Origin: an uncultured Lachnospiraceae bacterium
GTDB lineage: Bacteria; Bacillota; Clostridia; Lachnospirales; Lachnospiraceae
Direction: 5' to 3'
DNA length: 64,000 nucleotides
Assembly: GCA_910585995.1 (NCBI GenBank)
Contig: CAJUGG010000076.1
Span: 1-64,000 of the forward strand
Under the pieces are notes generated by a model. It saw only the letters and a list, made by a program, of their open reading frames with translations. It ran no database searches and was not told the DNA's origin. Each line of letters begins with the position of its first letter. The first letter of the stretch is position 1. Below, piece by piece: positions 9,351-18,982 of the stretch. The position numbers and the translations under genes were made by a program.

Positions 9351-11957
9351 ATGAGGGACAGAGGGAAATGGTTGATGGTCTGGGCAGTGATTTGTCTGGT
9401 GGTGATGGGTGTTGGGATGGCGGTTCCGGTGCGGCAGATGCGGTCTGTGGGGCTGGAGGGCGCGAATCAGGCGAACTTGCGTTCAAAGACGGAGGAGCTG
9501 ACAGAGGGGAAGGTTCTGGAATTTGTGCTGGGGGAGCCAAAGAGGACGGCAAAGGAGATTGGATTTTTCTTTTCGGTAAATGGGCATACTTTTGAGGATG
9601 GGATGTTATGGATGGAGGCGCTTGAGGGGGATGTGGTGATTGGTGAGAGTGAGATAGCGCTTCGACAGATGAAGGAGGATCAGTTTGGATTTGTGCCGGT
9701 GGTTTTTGGGGATAAGGGGGAGGAGGAATCTCTGCCTCTGACGGTGCGGATCTGGTGTGATGTGGTTGGAGCAGGGCCTTCGGTCTGGCTGAATGAGACG
9801 ACGGTGACGCCGGGGGAAGGGTTTTTGGATGGGGAGAAGTTATCGAAAAGCCTGGTCTATAATTTGACGTATTGGGTGTCGGTTCATCAGTATCAAAAAC
9901 CTCTGCTGACGGCTTTGATTTTGTTTTTGGCGGGAGTGGGAGTCTGTGGAGCAGGGGGATTTGTGAAGAGGGCGCCGAGGGGAAAGCGGGAGCGGATTGC
10001 CTGGATTGTGATGCCTTCGAGGAGGGAGTGGTTCTCTCTTGCGGGAGCGGTTGTCTTGGTGGCGGGATTGTTTTTTTATCTGTATGATACACAGATTCGG
10101 ATTGCACAGAATACGACGGAGAAGGCGGTGATTTTGGAGGCGGATGGGGAGATGCAGGCGGTGACGGGTGAGTCTGCGCGGGTGAGTCAGACGCTTCGGC
10201 CGAAGGAGGACAAGCTGACGGGATTTGGCGTGCGTTTTTGGCTGGAGGAGGGGGTACAGTTGTCTGAGGGGCGTATGCATGCGGTGGTGACGGATCTTAC
10301 GCTTTCTCAGGTGTTGTGTGAGACGGATGTGGAGGCGTCTCAGTTTGTGGCGGGAGAGTATGCGGGACTGTTGTTTACGGATTCGCAGGTCGGAGTGGCG
10401 GATCATGTGTATCAGATCGACCTTACTTTTTCTCCGGAGTTATGGGACAGCGGACTTTTTTGGATGACCAGCACAGAGGGATTGTGTGTCAATGCCTATT
10501 TGTATTTTAACATTTTTTTAAAACGATTTTTCTTTTTGATCTTTTTGGGTGTAGAATTTTTTGTCTGTGTTTTTTGGTATCTTACATTTGTAAGAAGAGT
10601 GTCTCTTGCGCATGTGCTGTTGGTGACGGTGTTGTGCCTGGGGCTGTTTTACAATGTGCTCTTGACGCCTGAGATGGTGCCGGATGAGGCAAAACATATG
10701 GATATGGCTTATCGCTACAGCAATGAGCTGTTGGGGTATCCATCGCTTGGAGACACGCTCTGTCTGATGCGGGCGGACGATGCCAGGATGGAATTTACTT
10801 CTTCTCCTTCTTTTGGAAATTATCGGAATATTTATTATGGGATGTTTCAAAAGGCGCAGGATGAACGGATGGTGGAGCAGGAAGTCAGCAGCAATATCGA
10901 AGGCAGCTTTTGGCTGTATGTGCCGGCTGTTCTGGGGATGTGTGCGGCGAGGCTGCTTCATCTGGGGACGGTTCCGATGCTTTTGCTGGCCCGCTATCTG
11001 AATCTTATGGTCTTTGCTCTGCTTGTCTGGGCAGGGGTGAGAAGGCTTTCTTGGGGACAGATGACGCTCTTTGTACTCGCGCTTCTGCCGGTCAATCTGC
11101 AGCAGTGTACTTCTTTTTCCCATGATGCGATGGTGCATGGGATTGTGTTCTTTTACTGTTGTCTGTGTCTGCAAGCGATCTTTTCCAAGGAGCGGATGAC
11201 GGGACAGAAGATGGTGCTTTTGCAGCTGGTGGCTGTATTTTTGGTGGTCTGTAAAAACGGGAGTTATCTGCCGTTATGCTTTTTGCCGCTTTTGATTCCG
11301 GCGGCTCAGTATGAGGGGAAAAGAGAGCGTATGATGGGAAATGCAGCGCTTGTGGGGATTCCTCTTTTGGCTTTCTTGATGAAGCATATACAGATGGTGA
11401 GCGGGATGGTGTCGACCACCACAGCGACCAGTGTGGTCAGTACCGGAGACGGAAGTACGTATCTAAGCGGCTATACGATGGGATATTTTCTGAAAGAGCC
11501 TCTGAAGCTGATCTATATGATGGTCAATACACTGCTGGATAAAGGAGGATTTTATCTGGAATCTTTAGTGGGATATAAGCTTGGCTGGGTGGAGATTGAG
11601 ACTTCTTTGTTGGTAGTTTTTTTGTTTTGGTTTCTGTTGTTTTTATCTACACTGAATGTACAAGACAGTGAAGTGCAGATACAGAGGAGCCAAAAGGGAT
11701 GGATGTTCTTTTGGTGCTTGGCCTGTACAGGTCTGATCCTGTTGGGGATGCTGCTTGGCTGGACGCCTATGGGACATGTGTCCATTGAAGGAGTACAGGG
11801 AAGGTATTTTCTTCCTTTTATGCCGGTCTTTTTTGCCGCGTGCAGACAGCGTCTTATCACTTTGAGATGTCGGGTTGACCGGGGGATTGCAGTTGCGGCG
11901 GTCGCAGGGCAGTTATTGACCATTGCCTATGTCATCCGGCAGGTGACGATGGTATAA
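9351..11957 (+). CDS. DUF2142-like polytopic membrane protein
   Basis: A large membrane protein (868 residues) in a surface-glycan cluster. An N-terminal helix and a long extracytoplasmic region are followed by about ten helices. The DUF2142 hallmark PEMVPDEAKHMDMAY lies near residue 440, with SSNIEGSFWLYVP beyond it. Members resemble GT-C glycosyltransferases or polymer-assembly proteins; no activity is proved. The ATG chosen has AAGGAGG seven bases upstream; a GTG 39 bases earlier lies in the hairpin loop. The first 1 kb is unusually G-rich on the coding strand. A flippase gene follows after 10 bases. Confidence 0.75.
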   Translation: MRDRGKWLMVWAVICLVVMGVGMAVPVRQMRSVGLEGANQANLRSKTEELTEGKVLEFVLGEPKRTAKEIGFFFSVNGHTFEDGMLWMEALEGDVVIGESEIALRQMKEDQFGFVPVVFGDKGEEESLPLTVRIWCDVVGAGPSVWLNETTVTPGEGFLDGEKLSKSLVYNLTYWVSVHQYQKPLLTALILFLAGVGVCGAGGFVKRAPRGKRERIAWIVMPSRREWFSLAGAVVLVAGLFFYLYDTQIRIAQNTTEKAVILEADGEMQAVTGESARVSQTLRPKEDKLTGFGVRFWLEEGVQLSEGRMHAVVTDLTLSQVLCETDVEASQFVAGEYAGLLFTDSQVGVADHVYQIDLTFSPELWDSGLFWMTSTEGLCVNAYLYFNIFLKRFFFLIFLGVEFFVCVFWYLTFVRRVSLAHVLLVTVLCLGLFYNVLLTPEMVPDEAKHMDMAYRYSNELLGYPSLGDTLCLMRADDARMEFTSSPSFGNYRNIYYGMFQKAQDERMVEQEVSSNIEGSFWLYVPAVLGMCAARLLHLGTVPMLLLARYLNLMVFALLVWAGVRRLSWGQMTLFVLALLPVNLQQCTSFSHDAMVHGIVFFYCCLCLQAIFSKERMTGQKMVLLQLVAVFLVVCKNGSYLPLCFLPLLIPAAQYEGKRERMMGNAALVGIPLLAFLMKHIQMVSGMVSTTTATSVVSTGDGSTYLSGYTMGYFLKEPLKLIYMMVNTLLDKGGFYLESLVGYKLGWVEIETSLLVVFLFWFLLFLSTLNVQDSEVQIQRSQKGWMFFWCLACTGLILLGMLLGWTPMGHVSIEGVQGRYFLPFMPVFFAACRQRLITLRCRVDRGIAVAAVAGQLLTIAYVIRQVTMV

Positions 11958-11967
11958 GGAGAGTAGG

Positions 11968-13506
11968 ATGGATAAGAAAAGATTGGCGGTCAATATGGCC
12001 GCACAGTTGTTGGCATTTGCGGTAAATATGGGCATTAGCTTTGTCCTGGCCAGAGTGATCGAGGAGCAGATCGGGGCCAATACGTACGGACTGGTCGCGC
12101 TTGCCAATCAATTTGTTCTCTATGCGCAGATCGCTGTGTCTGCGCTAAATACCATGGCCAGCCGTTTTGTGACCATTCATATTCACAGGGGAGAAAAACA
12201 GACAGCCAGCGAGTATTTTTCATCTGTTTTTTTTGGAAATGTCATTATGGCTGGGATTTTTTTGGTGCCGGCGCTTGTGATGGTCCTGTTTATGGGATAT
12301 ATGCCGTTTTTAAATGTGCCAGGGTCAATCTTAAGAGATGTGCAGCTTTTGTGGGCTTTTGTATTTGCCAATTTTTTTCTGAGCATTATCACGTCGGTGT
12401 ACGGAGTGTCCACCTATGCCACCAACCGGCTGGATCTGACTTCGATCCGTACGATGATTGCGGATATCATCCGGATTGTATTTTTGGTGGGGACATTTTT
12501 TCTGTGGAAACCGACTCTTTGGTTTATCGGTGCGGCATCTCTGTTAAGCACCTCTTATATTGCCTATTGGAACCGGAAGTTCACCAGGCAGCTCTTGCCG
12601 GACATCCAGATGACACCCTCTAATTTTCGCTGGAAAAAGGTGTGGGAGCTTATCTCTCTTGGCGCGTGGAACTCTTTGACCAGGCTTGGGCAGCAGCTTT
12701 TAGATGGTGTGGATATCCTGCTGTCAGGTGCTTTGATTCTGGATGGAAATGCATCCATGACGCTTTTGTCTCTGGCAAAACAGGTGCCCACAGCGATCTC
12801 CAGTCTGATGGGGACGATTGTGGGGGTCTTTAATCCTCAGATCACAATCGCCTACGCAGAAGGAGACAAGGAAAAACTGGTGGAGATCATCAAGAGCTGC
12901 AATCGCATCCTGATCTTTTTGATGAGCGTTCCGATCGCTTTTTTGACGGCGTATGGACTGGATTTTTATGCATTGTGGCAGCCCTCTAAGAACCCTTATG
13001 CCTTGCAGAGACTGTCTCTTTTGGCGGTGGGAGTCCTTTATGTCAGTATGAGTATCCAGGTGTTGTATCATGTGTTTATTATCACCAAAAAGGTCAAATG
13101 GAACTCTCTGGTATTGCTGGCTTCCGGGGTGCTCTCTTCGGTGATGTCTCTGATACTTCTAAAGACGACGCAGATGGGAGCGATGTGTTTTCCGCTGTCC
13201 AGTATGGTGACAGGACTTTTACGCAATCTGATCTTTACTCCTGTCTATGCGGCACACTGCTTAGAGATCCGCTGGAACCGCTTTTACAGTGATATTGTGC
13301 TGGGATGTTTTTCCATCGGAACCATTACGGCATTGGGGTGTCTGTCGAGAGTGTTGTATCCCATCCATACTTGGGGCAGACTAATCCTTACGGGTATTGT
13401 GGTGGGACCGATTGCACTTCTGATCAATTTTTATATCATCCTGCGAAAGGAAGAGCGGACGATGGTGCTTCATATGGTGCGTTCGAAACTGAAAGGAGTG
13501 TCTTAA
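11968..13506 (+). CDS. Lipopolysaccharide/oligosaccharide flippase (Wzx/MATE-like)
   Basis: A 512-residue protein with about 12-14 hydrophobic segments and an N-terminus typical of polysaccharide-biosynthesis flippases (MAAQLLAFAVNMGISFVLAR). It probably moves lipid-linked glycan units across the membrane for the glycosyltransferases encoded next. GGAGAGTAGG precedes the start, and the next gene begins one base after its stop. Substrate unknown. Confidence 0.85.
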   Translation: MDKKRLAVNMAAQLLAFAVNMGISFVLARVIEEQIGANTYGLVALANQFVLYAQIAVSALNTMASRFVTIHIHRGEKQTASEYFSSVFFGNVIMAGIFLVPALVMVLFMGYMPFLNVPGSILRDVQLLWAFVFANFFLSIITSVYGVSTYATNRLDLTSIRTMIADIIRIVFLVGTFFLWKPTLWFIGAASLLSTSYIAYWNRKFTRQLLPDIQMTPSNFRWKKVWELISLGAWNSLTRLGQQLLDGVDILLSGALILDGNASMTLLSLAKQVPTAISSLMGTIVGVFNPQITIAYAEGDKEKLVEIIKSCNRILIFLMSVPIAFLTAYGLDFYALWQPSKNPYALQRLSLLAVGVLYVSMSIQVLYHVFIITKKVKWNSLVLLASGVLSSVMSLILLKTTQMGAMCFPLSSMVTGLLRNLIFTPVYAAHCLEIRWNRFYSDIVLGCFSIGTITALGCLSRVLYPIHTWGRLILTGIVVGPIALLINFYIILRKEERTMVLHMVRSKLKGVS

Positions 13507-13507
13507 G

Positions 13508-14530
13508 ATGTATAGCGTGGTGATACCTGTCTATCAGGCCAGGGAAGGACTTGTGCGGTGTGTGCAGTCCTGGCTTTCGCAGACTAAGAGAGATCTAGAA
13601 GTGATCCTGGTGGATGATGGTTCTACAGACGGAAGCGGCGCACTCTGTGATACCCTGGCAAAAGAAGATTCGAGAATACATGTAGTACATCAAAAAAATA
13701 CAGGAGTGTCTGCAGCGCGCAATACAGGGATACGGGCGGCGAAGGGGAGCTTTGTACTGTTTACGGACAGTGACGACTATGTGGCAGAGGACTATCTGGA
13801 ACAGATGGCAAAGTGTCAGACAGAGACAGACAGTGATCTGGTATTGTGCGGATATCATCATCTGTATGAGGGAGCAGATCTTATCAAGTTGCCGAAAGAG
13901 ACCAGAAGCTATCAGATGGAGACCTTTGAAGAAGAGTTTTTGAGCTTGTATGAAAGAAGCTTTTTAAATATGCCCTGGAATAAACTGTACCGAAAGGAAT
14001 TGTTAGGAGAGTTTGACACATCCTTAAGTCTGGGAGAAGATCTGCTCTTTAATCTGGATTATCTCAGGCGATGTCAAAAGGTGGCGATATTGTCTAGACC
14101 CCTCTGCTACTATATCCAGGAGGAGAAGAAAGTAACCCTGTCTTCTCAAAAGCGGGGGGACCGGCTTAAGTTGGCGAAGAGGATCTGTAAGGAGACAGAG
14201 GATTTTTACGTAAGTCAATGGAGGAACACAAGTTCGATTTCTGAAGCGAAAAGCCGGATCTTTACCCGGTATATGAATGAAGTGATGGATGAATGTGAAA
14301 GATTACCAAGAGATTCCTCCTTGTCTTACAGGGAAAAGCGGCAGATCATCAGACAGTATGCCAAGGACCCCTGGGTGGAGACAAGAGGAGATACAGCAGT
14401 ATTTTCTTATCTGGATTATCGGATTCTGTGGTTTTTCCTAAAAAGAAAGCAGATCTTTATAGTGTATGTTCTGTGCGTATTGCGCAGTGTGATCGCAGAG
14501 ATCCTGCATTGGGTGAGAAGGAGGAGATAG
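13508..14530 (+). CDS. GT2 family glycosyltransferase
   Basis: GT-A fold inverting transferase. The nucleotide-sugar site VDDGSTDGSG (about 35-44) and the metal-binding DSDDY (about 87) are intact. The 340 residues end in a hydrophobic, basic segment (IFIVYVLCVLRSVIAEIL) that could tether it to the membrane. AAAGGAG precedes the ATG. It abuts the next GT2 gene without a gap. Donor and acceptor are unknown. Confidence 0.9.
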   Translation: MYSVVIPVYQAREGLVRCVQSWLSQTKRDLEVILVDDGSTDGSGALCDTLAKEDSRIHVVHQKNTGVSAARNTGIRAAKGSFVLFTDSDDYVAEDYLEQMAKCQTETDSDLVLCGYHHLYEGADLIKLPKETRSYQMETFEEEFLSLYERSFLNMPWNKLYRKELLGEFDTSLSLGEDLLFNLDYLRRCQKVAILSRPLCYYIQEEKKVTLSSQKRGDRLKLAKRICKETEDFYVSQWRNTSSISEAKSRIFTRYMNEVMDECERLPRDSSLSYREKRQIIRQYAKDPWVETRGDTAVFSYLDYRILWFFLKRKQIFIVYVLCVLRSVIAEILHWVRRRR

Positions 14531-15508
14531 ATGGATGCACTGATCAGTATTATTGTACCAGTCTATGGTGTGGAAGCGTATCTGGGGCGGTGTGTGGAGA
14601 GTCTCTTGTCCCAGACGTACCCGCATATCGAGATTATCTTAGTGGATGACGGCTCTCCTGACAGTTGTCCGGCTCTGTGTGATGCCTACAAGGCCAGAGA
14701 TGCCCGTGTTCAGGTGATTCACCAGGAAAATGCAGGACTCTCAGGTGCGCGCAATGCCGGGCTTTCTATCGCGCGGGGAGACTATGTGGCTTTTGTGGAT
14801 TCGGATGATTATGTGGCGGCAGATTATATTAAGACATTGTATGAACTGATGCAGGAGAGTGAGGCAGAGATCAGCCAGTGCCGTTTTGCCTATGTGTCAG
14901 GAGAACCCTTAGAGTGCGTGAAGAGCCGGTCTTATAAGGTCTATCGGGGAGAGAGCCTGATGGAGCAGCTCTATGGTGAAGAGGAAGAAGCGACCTATTT
15001 TGTGGTGGCATGGAACAAGCTGTATCGGCGGGAGCTGTTTTCTAAGATTCGTTATCCTGAGGGAAGGATTCACGAGGATGAGGCTACGACGTATCTGTTA
15101 TTTCACCAATGCAGAAAACTAGCTTTTACAGACCGGGTATTGTATGGTTATTTTACCCAGAATACAAAGAGCATTACGGCCAGTTTTTCAGAAAAGAGGA
15201 TGGACTGGCTGACTGCGCAGGAGGAGCGGATTGTGTTTTTTCAGGAGACGGGATATGACAGGCTGCTTCCCAAAGCTTATAAAAAATTGTGTGATGCCTG
15301 TATCACATTTTATTTTCGCTGTACAGATGAGGTAGAAGGGGCACCATTTCTTCGGGCAGAGTTAAAAAGGCGGCTTGGATTCTACCAGGCAAAGGGAAAG
15401 AGATGGATACAAAGACTCCCCTTGAGGACGCGTATGGGATATCGCTTGTTTGGCCTGTCTCCTGCGTGGTATCAAAGGCTCTTAAGAAGGATGCAGGAGG
15501 CAGGATGA
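14531..15508 (+). CDS. GT2 family glycosyltransferase
   Basis: A second GT-A enzyme, 325 residues, with VDDGSPDSCPALCD (about 37-50) and VDSDDYVAADY (about 89). It is closely similar to the following gene in its first 100 residues (VPVYGVE, GRCVESLLSQTY), which suggests tandem duplication. A weak AGGAGGAG overlaps the previous stop. It overlaps the next gene by 4 bases (ATGA). Confidence 0.9.
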   Translation: MDALISIIVPVYGVEAYLGRCVESLLSQTYPHIEIILVDDGSPDSCPALCDAYKARDARVQVIHQENAGLSGARNAGLSIARGDYVAFVDSDDYVAADYIKTLYELMQESEAEISQCRFAYVSGEPLECVKSRSYKVYRGESLMEQLYGEEEEATYFVVAWNKLYRRELFSKIRYPEGRIHEDEATTYLLFHQCRKLAFTDRVLYGYFTQNTKSITASFSEKRMDWLTAQEERIVFFQETGYDRLLPKAYKKLCDACITFYFRCTDEVEGAPFLRAELKRRLGFYQAKGKRWIQRLPLRTRMGYRLFGLSPAWYQRLLRRMQEAG

Positions 15509-16563
15509 GAGAGAAAATCAGTGTGATTGTACCGGTCTATGGCGTGGAAGAGGTACTGGGACGGTGTGTGGAGAGTATCCTTGCCCAGACTTATGAGAAT
15601 CTGGAGATCGTTCTGGTAGATGACGGCTCTCCGGATGGCTGTCCGGCGCTCTGTGATGACTATGCTAAAAGATATGAACATATTATCGCAGTTCACAAAA
15701 AAAATGGAGGTCTGACTTCTGCCTGGAAAGAAGGCGTGCGGCATGCATCTGCGGATCTTTTGGGGTTTGTGGACAGTGATGACTATATTGATCCGGATAT
15801 GTATGAACGCCTGGCGCTGAGTCTTTTTGAACAAGAGGCAGATATCTCCATGGCGGGGCTGGTCTTTGACTATGCCGATGGAGACTATCCGCCCCGCAAA
15901 GAGACCAACCAGATGCGGCAGCTAGCCTATGAGGAACAGGAACTGAAGGCGTTGTATCCGGTTTTGTTAAACGACGGCAGTTTTATCGGGCGTTCGCTGC
16001 AGCCTTCCAGAGTGACCAAATTGTTTCGAAGACATGTGGTGGAAAGGAATCTGGAACTTTGGGATGACAAAGTGACGGTGGGGGAAGACTTGCAGATGGT
16101 CTTTGCCGCGGTGCTGGATGCGAAGAAGATCTGTATCGTGCCGGATTATTATCCGTATCATTATTGGTATCATATGTCTTCCATGACCGGAGGGTATGAT
16201 CCGCACTATCTGGAGAAGATCAAATTGCTGCGGGCGCGAATGGAGGCCATCTCGGATGCCAAAGGAGTGTATGACTTTCGTCCGCAGATTCGAAATGACT
16301 TTTTAAGTCTTGCTGTAATGGCAGTGAAAAATGAGATCTGGCGAAATCATACGGATTCTTTTGGAACCATATTGAAAAAGGTAAAGGCTATGTGTCAGGA
16401 TGCTTCTGTACAGGAGGCCTTATACCATCATACGATGGACCGGATTGGCCTGTCGGTAAAAATCTATATATTTATGATGAAGCATGGCCTTACTCTGCCA
16501 TGTTATCTGGTGACAAAAGTTTTTTTTGCACTGTATTACCATATAGGCTCACAAAAAGAATAG
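15505..16563 (+). CDS. GT2 family glycosyltransferase
   Basis: Third GT-A transferase of the cluster, 352 residues, with VDDGSPDGCPALCDDY (about 37-52) and VDSDDYIDPDMY (about 90). The start chosen is the ATG inside the previous stop, behind GCAGGAGGCAGG; a start 102 bases earlier would read through the end of the preceding gene. It ends 19 bases before a HAD phosphatase, so the polymer operon probably continues into that gene. Confidence 0.9.
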   Translation: MREKISVIVPVYGVEEVLGRCVESILAQTYENLEIVLVDDGSPDGCPALCDDYAKRYEHIIAVHKKNGGLTSAWKEGVRHASADLLGFVDSDDYIDPDMYERLALSLFEQEADISMAGLVFDYADGDYPPRKETNQMRQLAYEEQELKALYPVLLNDGSFIGRSLQPSRVTKLFRRHVVERNLELWDDKVTVGEDLQMVFAAVLDAKKICIVPDYYPYHYWYHMSSMTGGYDPHYLEKIKLLRARMEAISDAKGVYDFRPQIRNDFLSLAVMAVKNEIWRNHTDSFGTILKKVKAMCQDASVQEALYHHTMDRIGLSVKIYIFMMKHGLTLPCYLVTKVFFALYYHIGSQKE

Positions 16564-16582
16564 ATACAAGGAGCAGATAAAA

Positions 16583-17452
16583 ATGAAACTAAAATTGATT
16601 TTTTTGGATATAGATGGAACGATACTGACGTGGGGCAAAGGGATCAGCCGCGGTGTGCGGGAGGGATTAAAAAAGGCCAGGGCATTGGGACATCAGGTCT
16701 TTATTTGTACGGGCCGCTCTTTTTGCACGCTGCCGGCAGAATTAGATGACCTTGAACTTGATGGTATTCTAGCTAGTGCCGGCAGTGACATCTGGATTCA
16801 TGGAAAAAATGTTCACCGCACTTTTATGGAACCGTCCCTAGTGCGGCGTGCCTGCGCGTTTCTGGAGCAAATGGGCGCGATCTATGTGCTGGAAGGGTTT
16901 AATCATGTCTATGTATCCGAGAGAGGGGCACGGATTCTGGCCGGCAGTGAACCTGTTCCAGAAGACAATCCAGAGCTGGCCAGGTGGAAGGATTTTTTTC
17001 GGAAACGAAACAATGTGGGGAATATCGAAGACTGGGAACGGGAAAAAGAACCGATTCCCAAGATTGCCTTTACGGTATGGAGTGAAGAAGAGGTACAGAC
17101 AGTGTCAAAAGCGATGGAACAAGAGTTCTATGTGGCATTTTTCCTGCCCACCTCCCAGATCTATTACAATGGAGAGCTGATTTCTAAGACTTCCAACAAA
17201 GGGACGGCGATACGATGGACCGCAGACTTTTTAAATAAAGGAGTAGAAGATACCATTGCTTTTGGCGACAGCATGAACGATTATCAGATGATCGAACAGG
17301 CAGGCTGCGGGGTGGTGATGGAAAATGGTGACGCCAGGCTAAAAGAGATTGCCGACCAGGTCTGCGAGAGTGTGGAGGAGGACGGCGTGATCCGGGAATT
17401 GGAACGTATGGGTGTGATCCCTATGGAAAATAGGTCTGAAGACATTCATTGA
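16583..17452 (+). CDS. Cof-type HAD-IIB phosphatase
   Basis: Haloacid-dehalogenase hydrolase of the Cof/YidA type, acting on small phosphorylated metabolites. Motif I is FLDIDGTIL (nucleophile Asp about 8), motif II ICTGRS (about 44) and motif IV AFGDSMNDYQMI (about 230), with a C2 cap between. Length of 289 is normal. Its 3' end overlaps the convergent cotH-like gene by 32 bases. Confidence 0.88.
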   Translation: MKLKLIFLDIDGTILTWGKGISRGVREGLKKARALGHQVFICTGRSFCTLPAELDDLELDGILASAGSDIWIHGKNVHRTFMEPSLVRRACAFLEQMGAIYVLEGFNHVYVSERGARILAGSEPVPEDNPELARWKDFFRKRNNVGNIEDWEREKEPIPKIAFTVWSEEEVQTVSKAMEQEFYVAFFLPTSQIYYNGELISKTSNKGTAIRWTADFLNKGVEDTIAFGDSMNDYQMIEQAGCGVVMENGDARLKEIADQVCESVEEDGVIRELERMGVIPMENRSEDIH

Positions 17453-18812
17453 CAATTGCTGGCGCTTTCAACAGATGACTTTTAAAATCTTCTACCATAT
17501 GGTTCCGGTCTTCTGGCGTGAGCAGGTCATCGTCGGTCAGAGGTTTGCTGTTGACAGAATACAGCCGATAGCTGTAAAAAGCTTCGGATTCCAGATCGTA
17601 GCAGGCCTCTGATGCCATACGGGAGTCTTCTCTAGCAAAGACCGCTTCGATATTTTCCGGGTAAAAGGCCGATGCTTCCATCTGGGCGATGATACTTTTA
17701 AATTCTGCAAGCCATGCCGGATTCTGCAAAAGACTTGGCAAGATATTGTAATACTCATTACTCATCGTCGCCTGCTGGAAATTCAGAGAGACCAGATCCG
17801 GAAAGCTTCCGATCCAGTCCAGATCATAGAGAAAAAATCTCCACTTGTGATCCTGATAGGGCAGGCCGTTGTTCTTGCAGCGCCATACACGCAGGTTGTT
17901 GTCCATCCAGTCCCCGTTGGCCAGAAGCAGGTTGACTGCATAGTATTGCAGACATTGATGAACGTCGAGCTGTGCTTCGATCTGCTCGATAACGTCCGGG
18001 TTGTTGACATCGGATGTCTGGACAAAATTCACAAATTCCAGATATTCTGCCAACAGTTCCGGATAGGGCTGCTGGCCGGTCTTTTCTTCCTCAAAGACGG
18101 TTACTATTTCGATATCTTTGGGATCACGGATATTATATAATTCTGCCAAGGCGTTGTCATTTTTGGCGGGCATGACAAAATAGGCACCCAGATAGGTTCC
18201 GTTCAAATAGACAGCGGCCGGGATAGTGGGAGCGGCATCCAAGATACCAGCCTGACGGGCCAGAGAGTATCCCACGCTGTTGTGGATGCCCGTGGAATCC
18301 ATGGCATAACGCATGGAGTGGAGGACAAACGAACGATACTCCCGGATGGGCATATGCGTGCCGTCTATCGTATGGTGTGTACCCCAGAACTCATACGTAA
18401 ATGTGGGGGCCAGAGAGTCATATTCTTCTCTTGCGATAATGCGAAAGGATTTGCGCAGAGCATTTCTGGATGTGGCGCCGCTGATGCGCAGGCCGGCTCC
18501 CTGGGAGATCAGAGGAGTGCCGCAGGAGTTATAGACGCAGATGCGGATTTCGCGCTCGCTCTCCCGGCCCCGCAACATGTATTGGGTGGAGAGGATGCCA
18601 GTCTCTTCCGAGTAGAGGTCGTCTTCGTCAGCCAGGATAGAGACGATCAGTGTGGAAAATTCACGGCTGTTCAGGATGGAGTCGTACCAGGGATCTGCGA
18701 ACGTATGTTCTGATATAGGGGGAGTGTAGGCACTGGAGGCGGTATGGTGAAAATAGAGAACAAATAATAGCAAAAGGCAAGAGGTCAGGATAAGATGTAA
18801 TTTGCGCTTCAT
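17421..18812 (-). CDS. CotH kinase family protein
   Basis: CotH proteins are atypical kinases that phosphorylate coat or surface proteins. The 463 residues start with a signal anchor (about 6-28). The conserved block LRISGATSR...RKSFRI (about 108-125) carries the expected Lys, and the catalytic-loop-like region LANGDWMDNNLRVWR precedes FFLYDLDWIGSF. Unlike the spore-coat CotH of Bacillus, this one has an N-terminal membrane anchor, so it may act at the surface. It sits alone between two glycan-related units and overlaps the HAD gene tail to tail. Confidence 0.82.
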   Translation of the reverse strand: MKRKLHLILTSCLLLLFVLYFHHTASSAYTPPISEHTFADPWYDSILNSREFSTLIVSILADEDDLYSEETGILSTQYMLRGRESEREIRICVYNSCGTPLISQGAGLRISGATSRNALRKSFRIIAREEYDSLAPTFTYEFWGTHHTIDGTHMPIREYRSFVLHSMRYAMDSTGIHNSVGYSLARQAGILDAAPTIPAAVYLNGTYLGAYFVMPAKNDNALAELYNIRDPKDIEIVTVFEEEKTGQQPYPELLAEYLEFVNFVQTSDVNNPDVIEQIEAQLDVHQCLQYYAVNLLLANGDWMDNNLRVWRCKNNGLPYQDHKWRFFLYDLDWIGSFPDLVSLNFQQATMSNEYYNILPSLLQNPAWLAEFKSIIAQMEASAFYPENIEAVFAREDSRMASEACYDLESEAFYSYRLYSVNSKPLTDDDLLTPEDRNHMVEDFKSHLLKAPAIVNECLQTYFP

Positions 18813-18931
18813 AGGTATCTTCCGTATCTATTTTTTTAGTATCTATAATAGAAAGTATATGTAAACTATTGATAAATTGCAAGAGGAAAATGAACTTTAG
18901 TCATCTTGACAGTGACAAAGTTGATAATTGA

Positions 18932-18960
18932 TTGACAAATATTGGGTAAGATACTAAAGT
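18932..18960 (+). promoter_or_regulatory. Candidate sigma-A promoter of the DUF6020-barnase operon
   Basis: TTGACA, 17-base spacer, TAAAGT, 22 bases before the ATG. The -35 is perfect and the -10 weak; the gap from the divergent cotH-like gene is AT-rich. Confidence 0.45.
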
Positions 18961-18982
18961 ATGCTTGAAAGGAAGGTGAGAG

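Noticed and set aside
9280..10107. Long antisense ORF, Pro- and Ser-rich
   Set aside because: Shadow of a very G-rich coding strand of the DUF2142-like gene; no ribosome site and low-complexity product.
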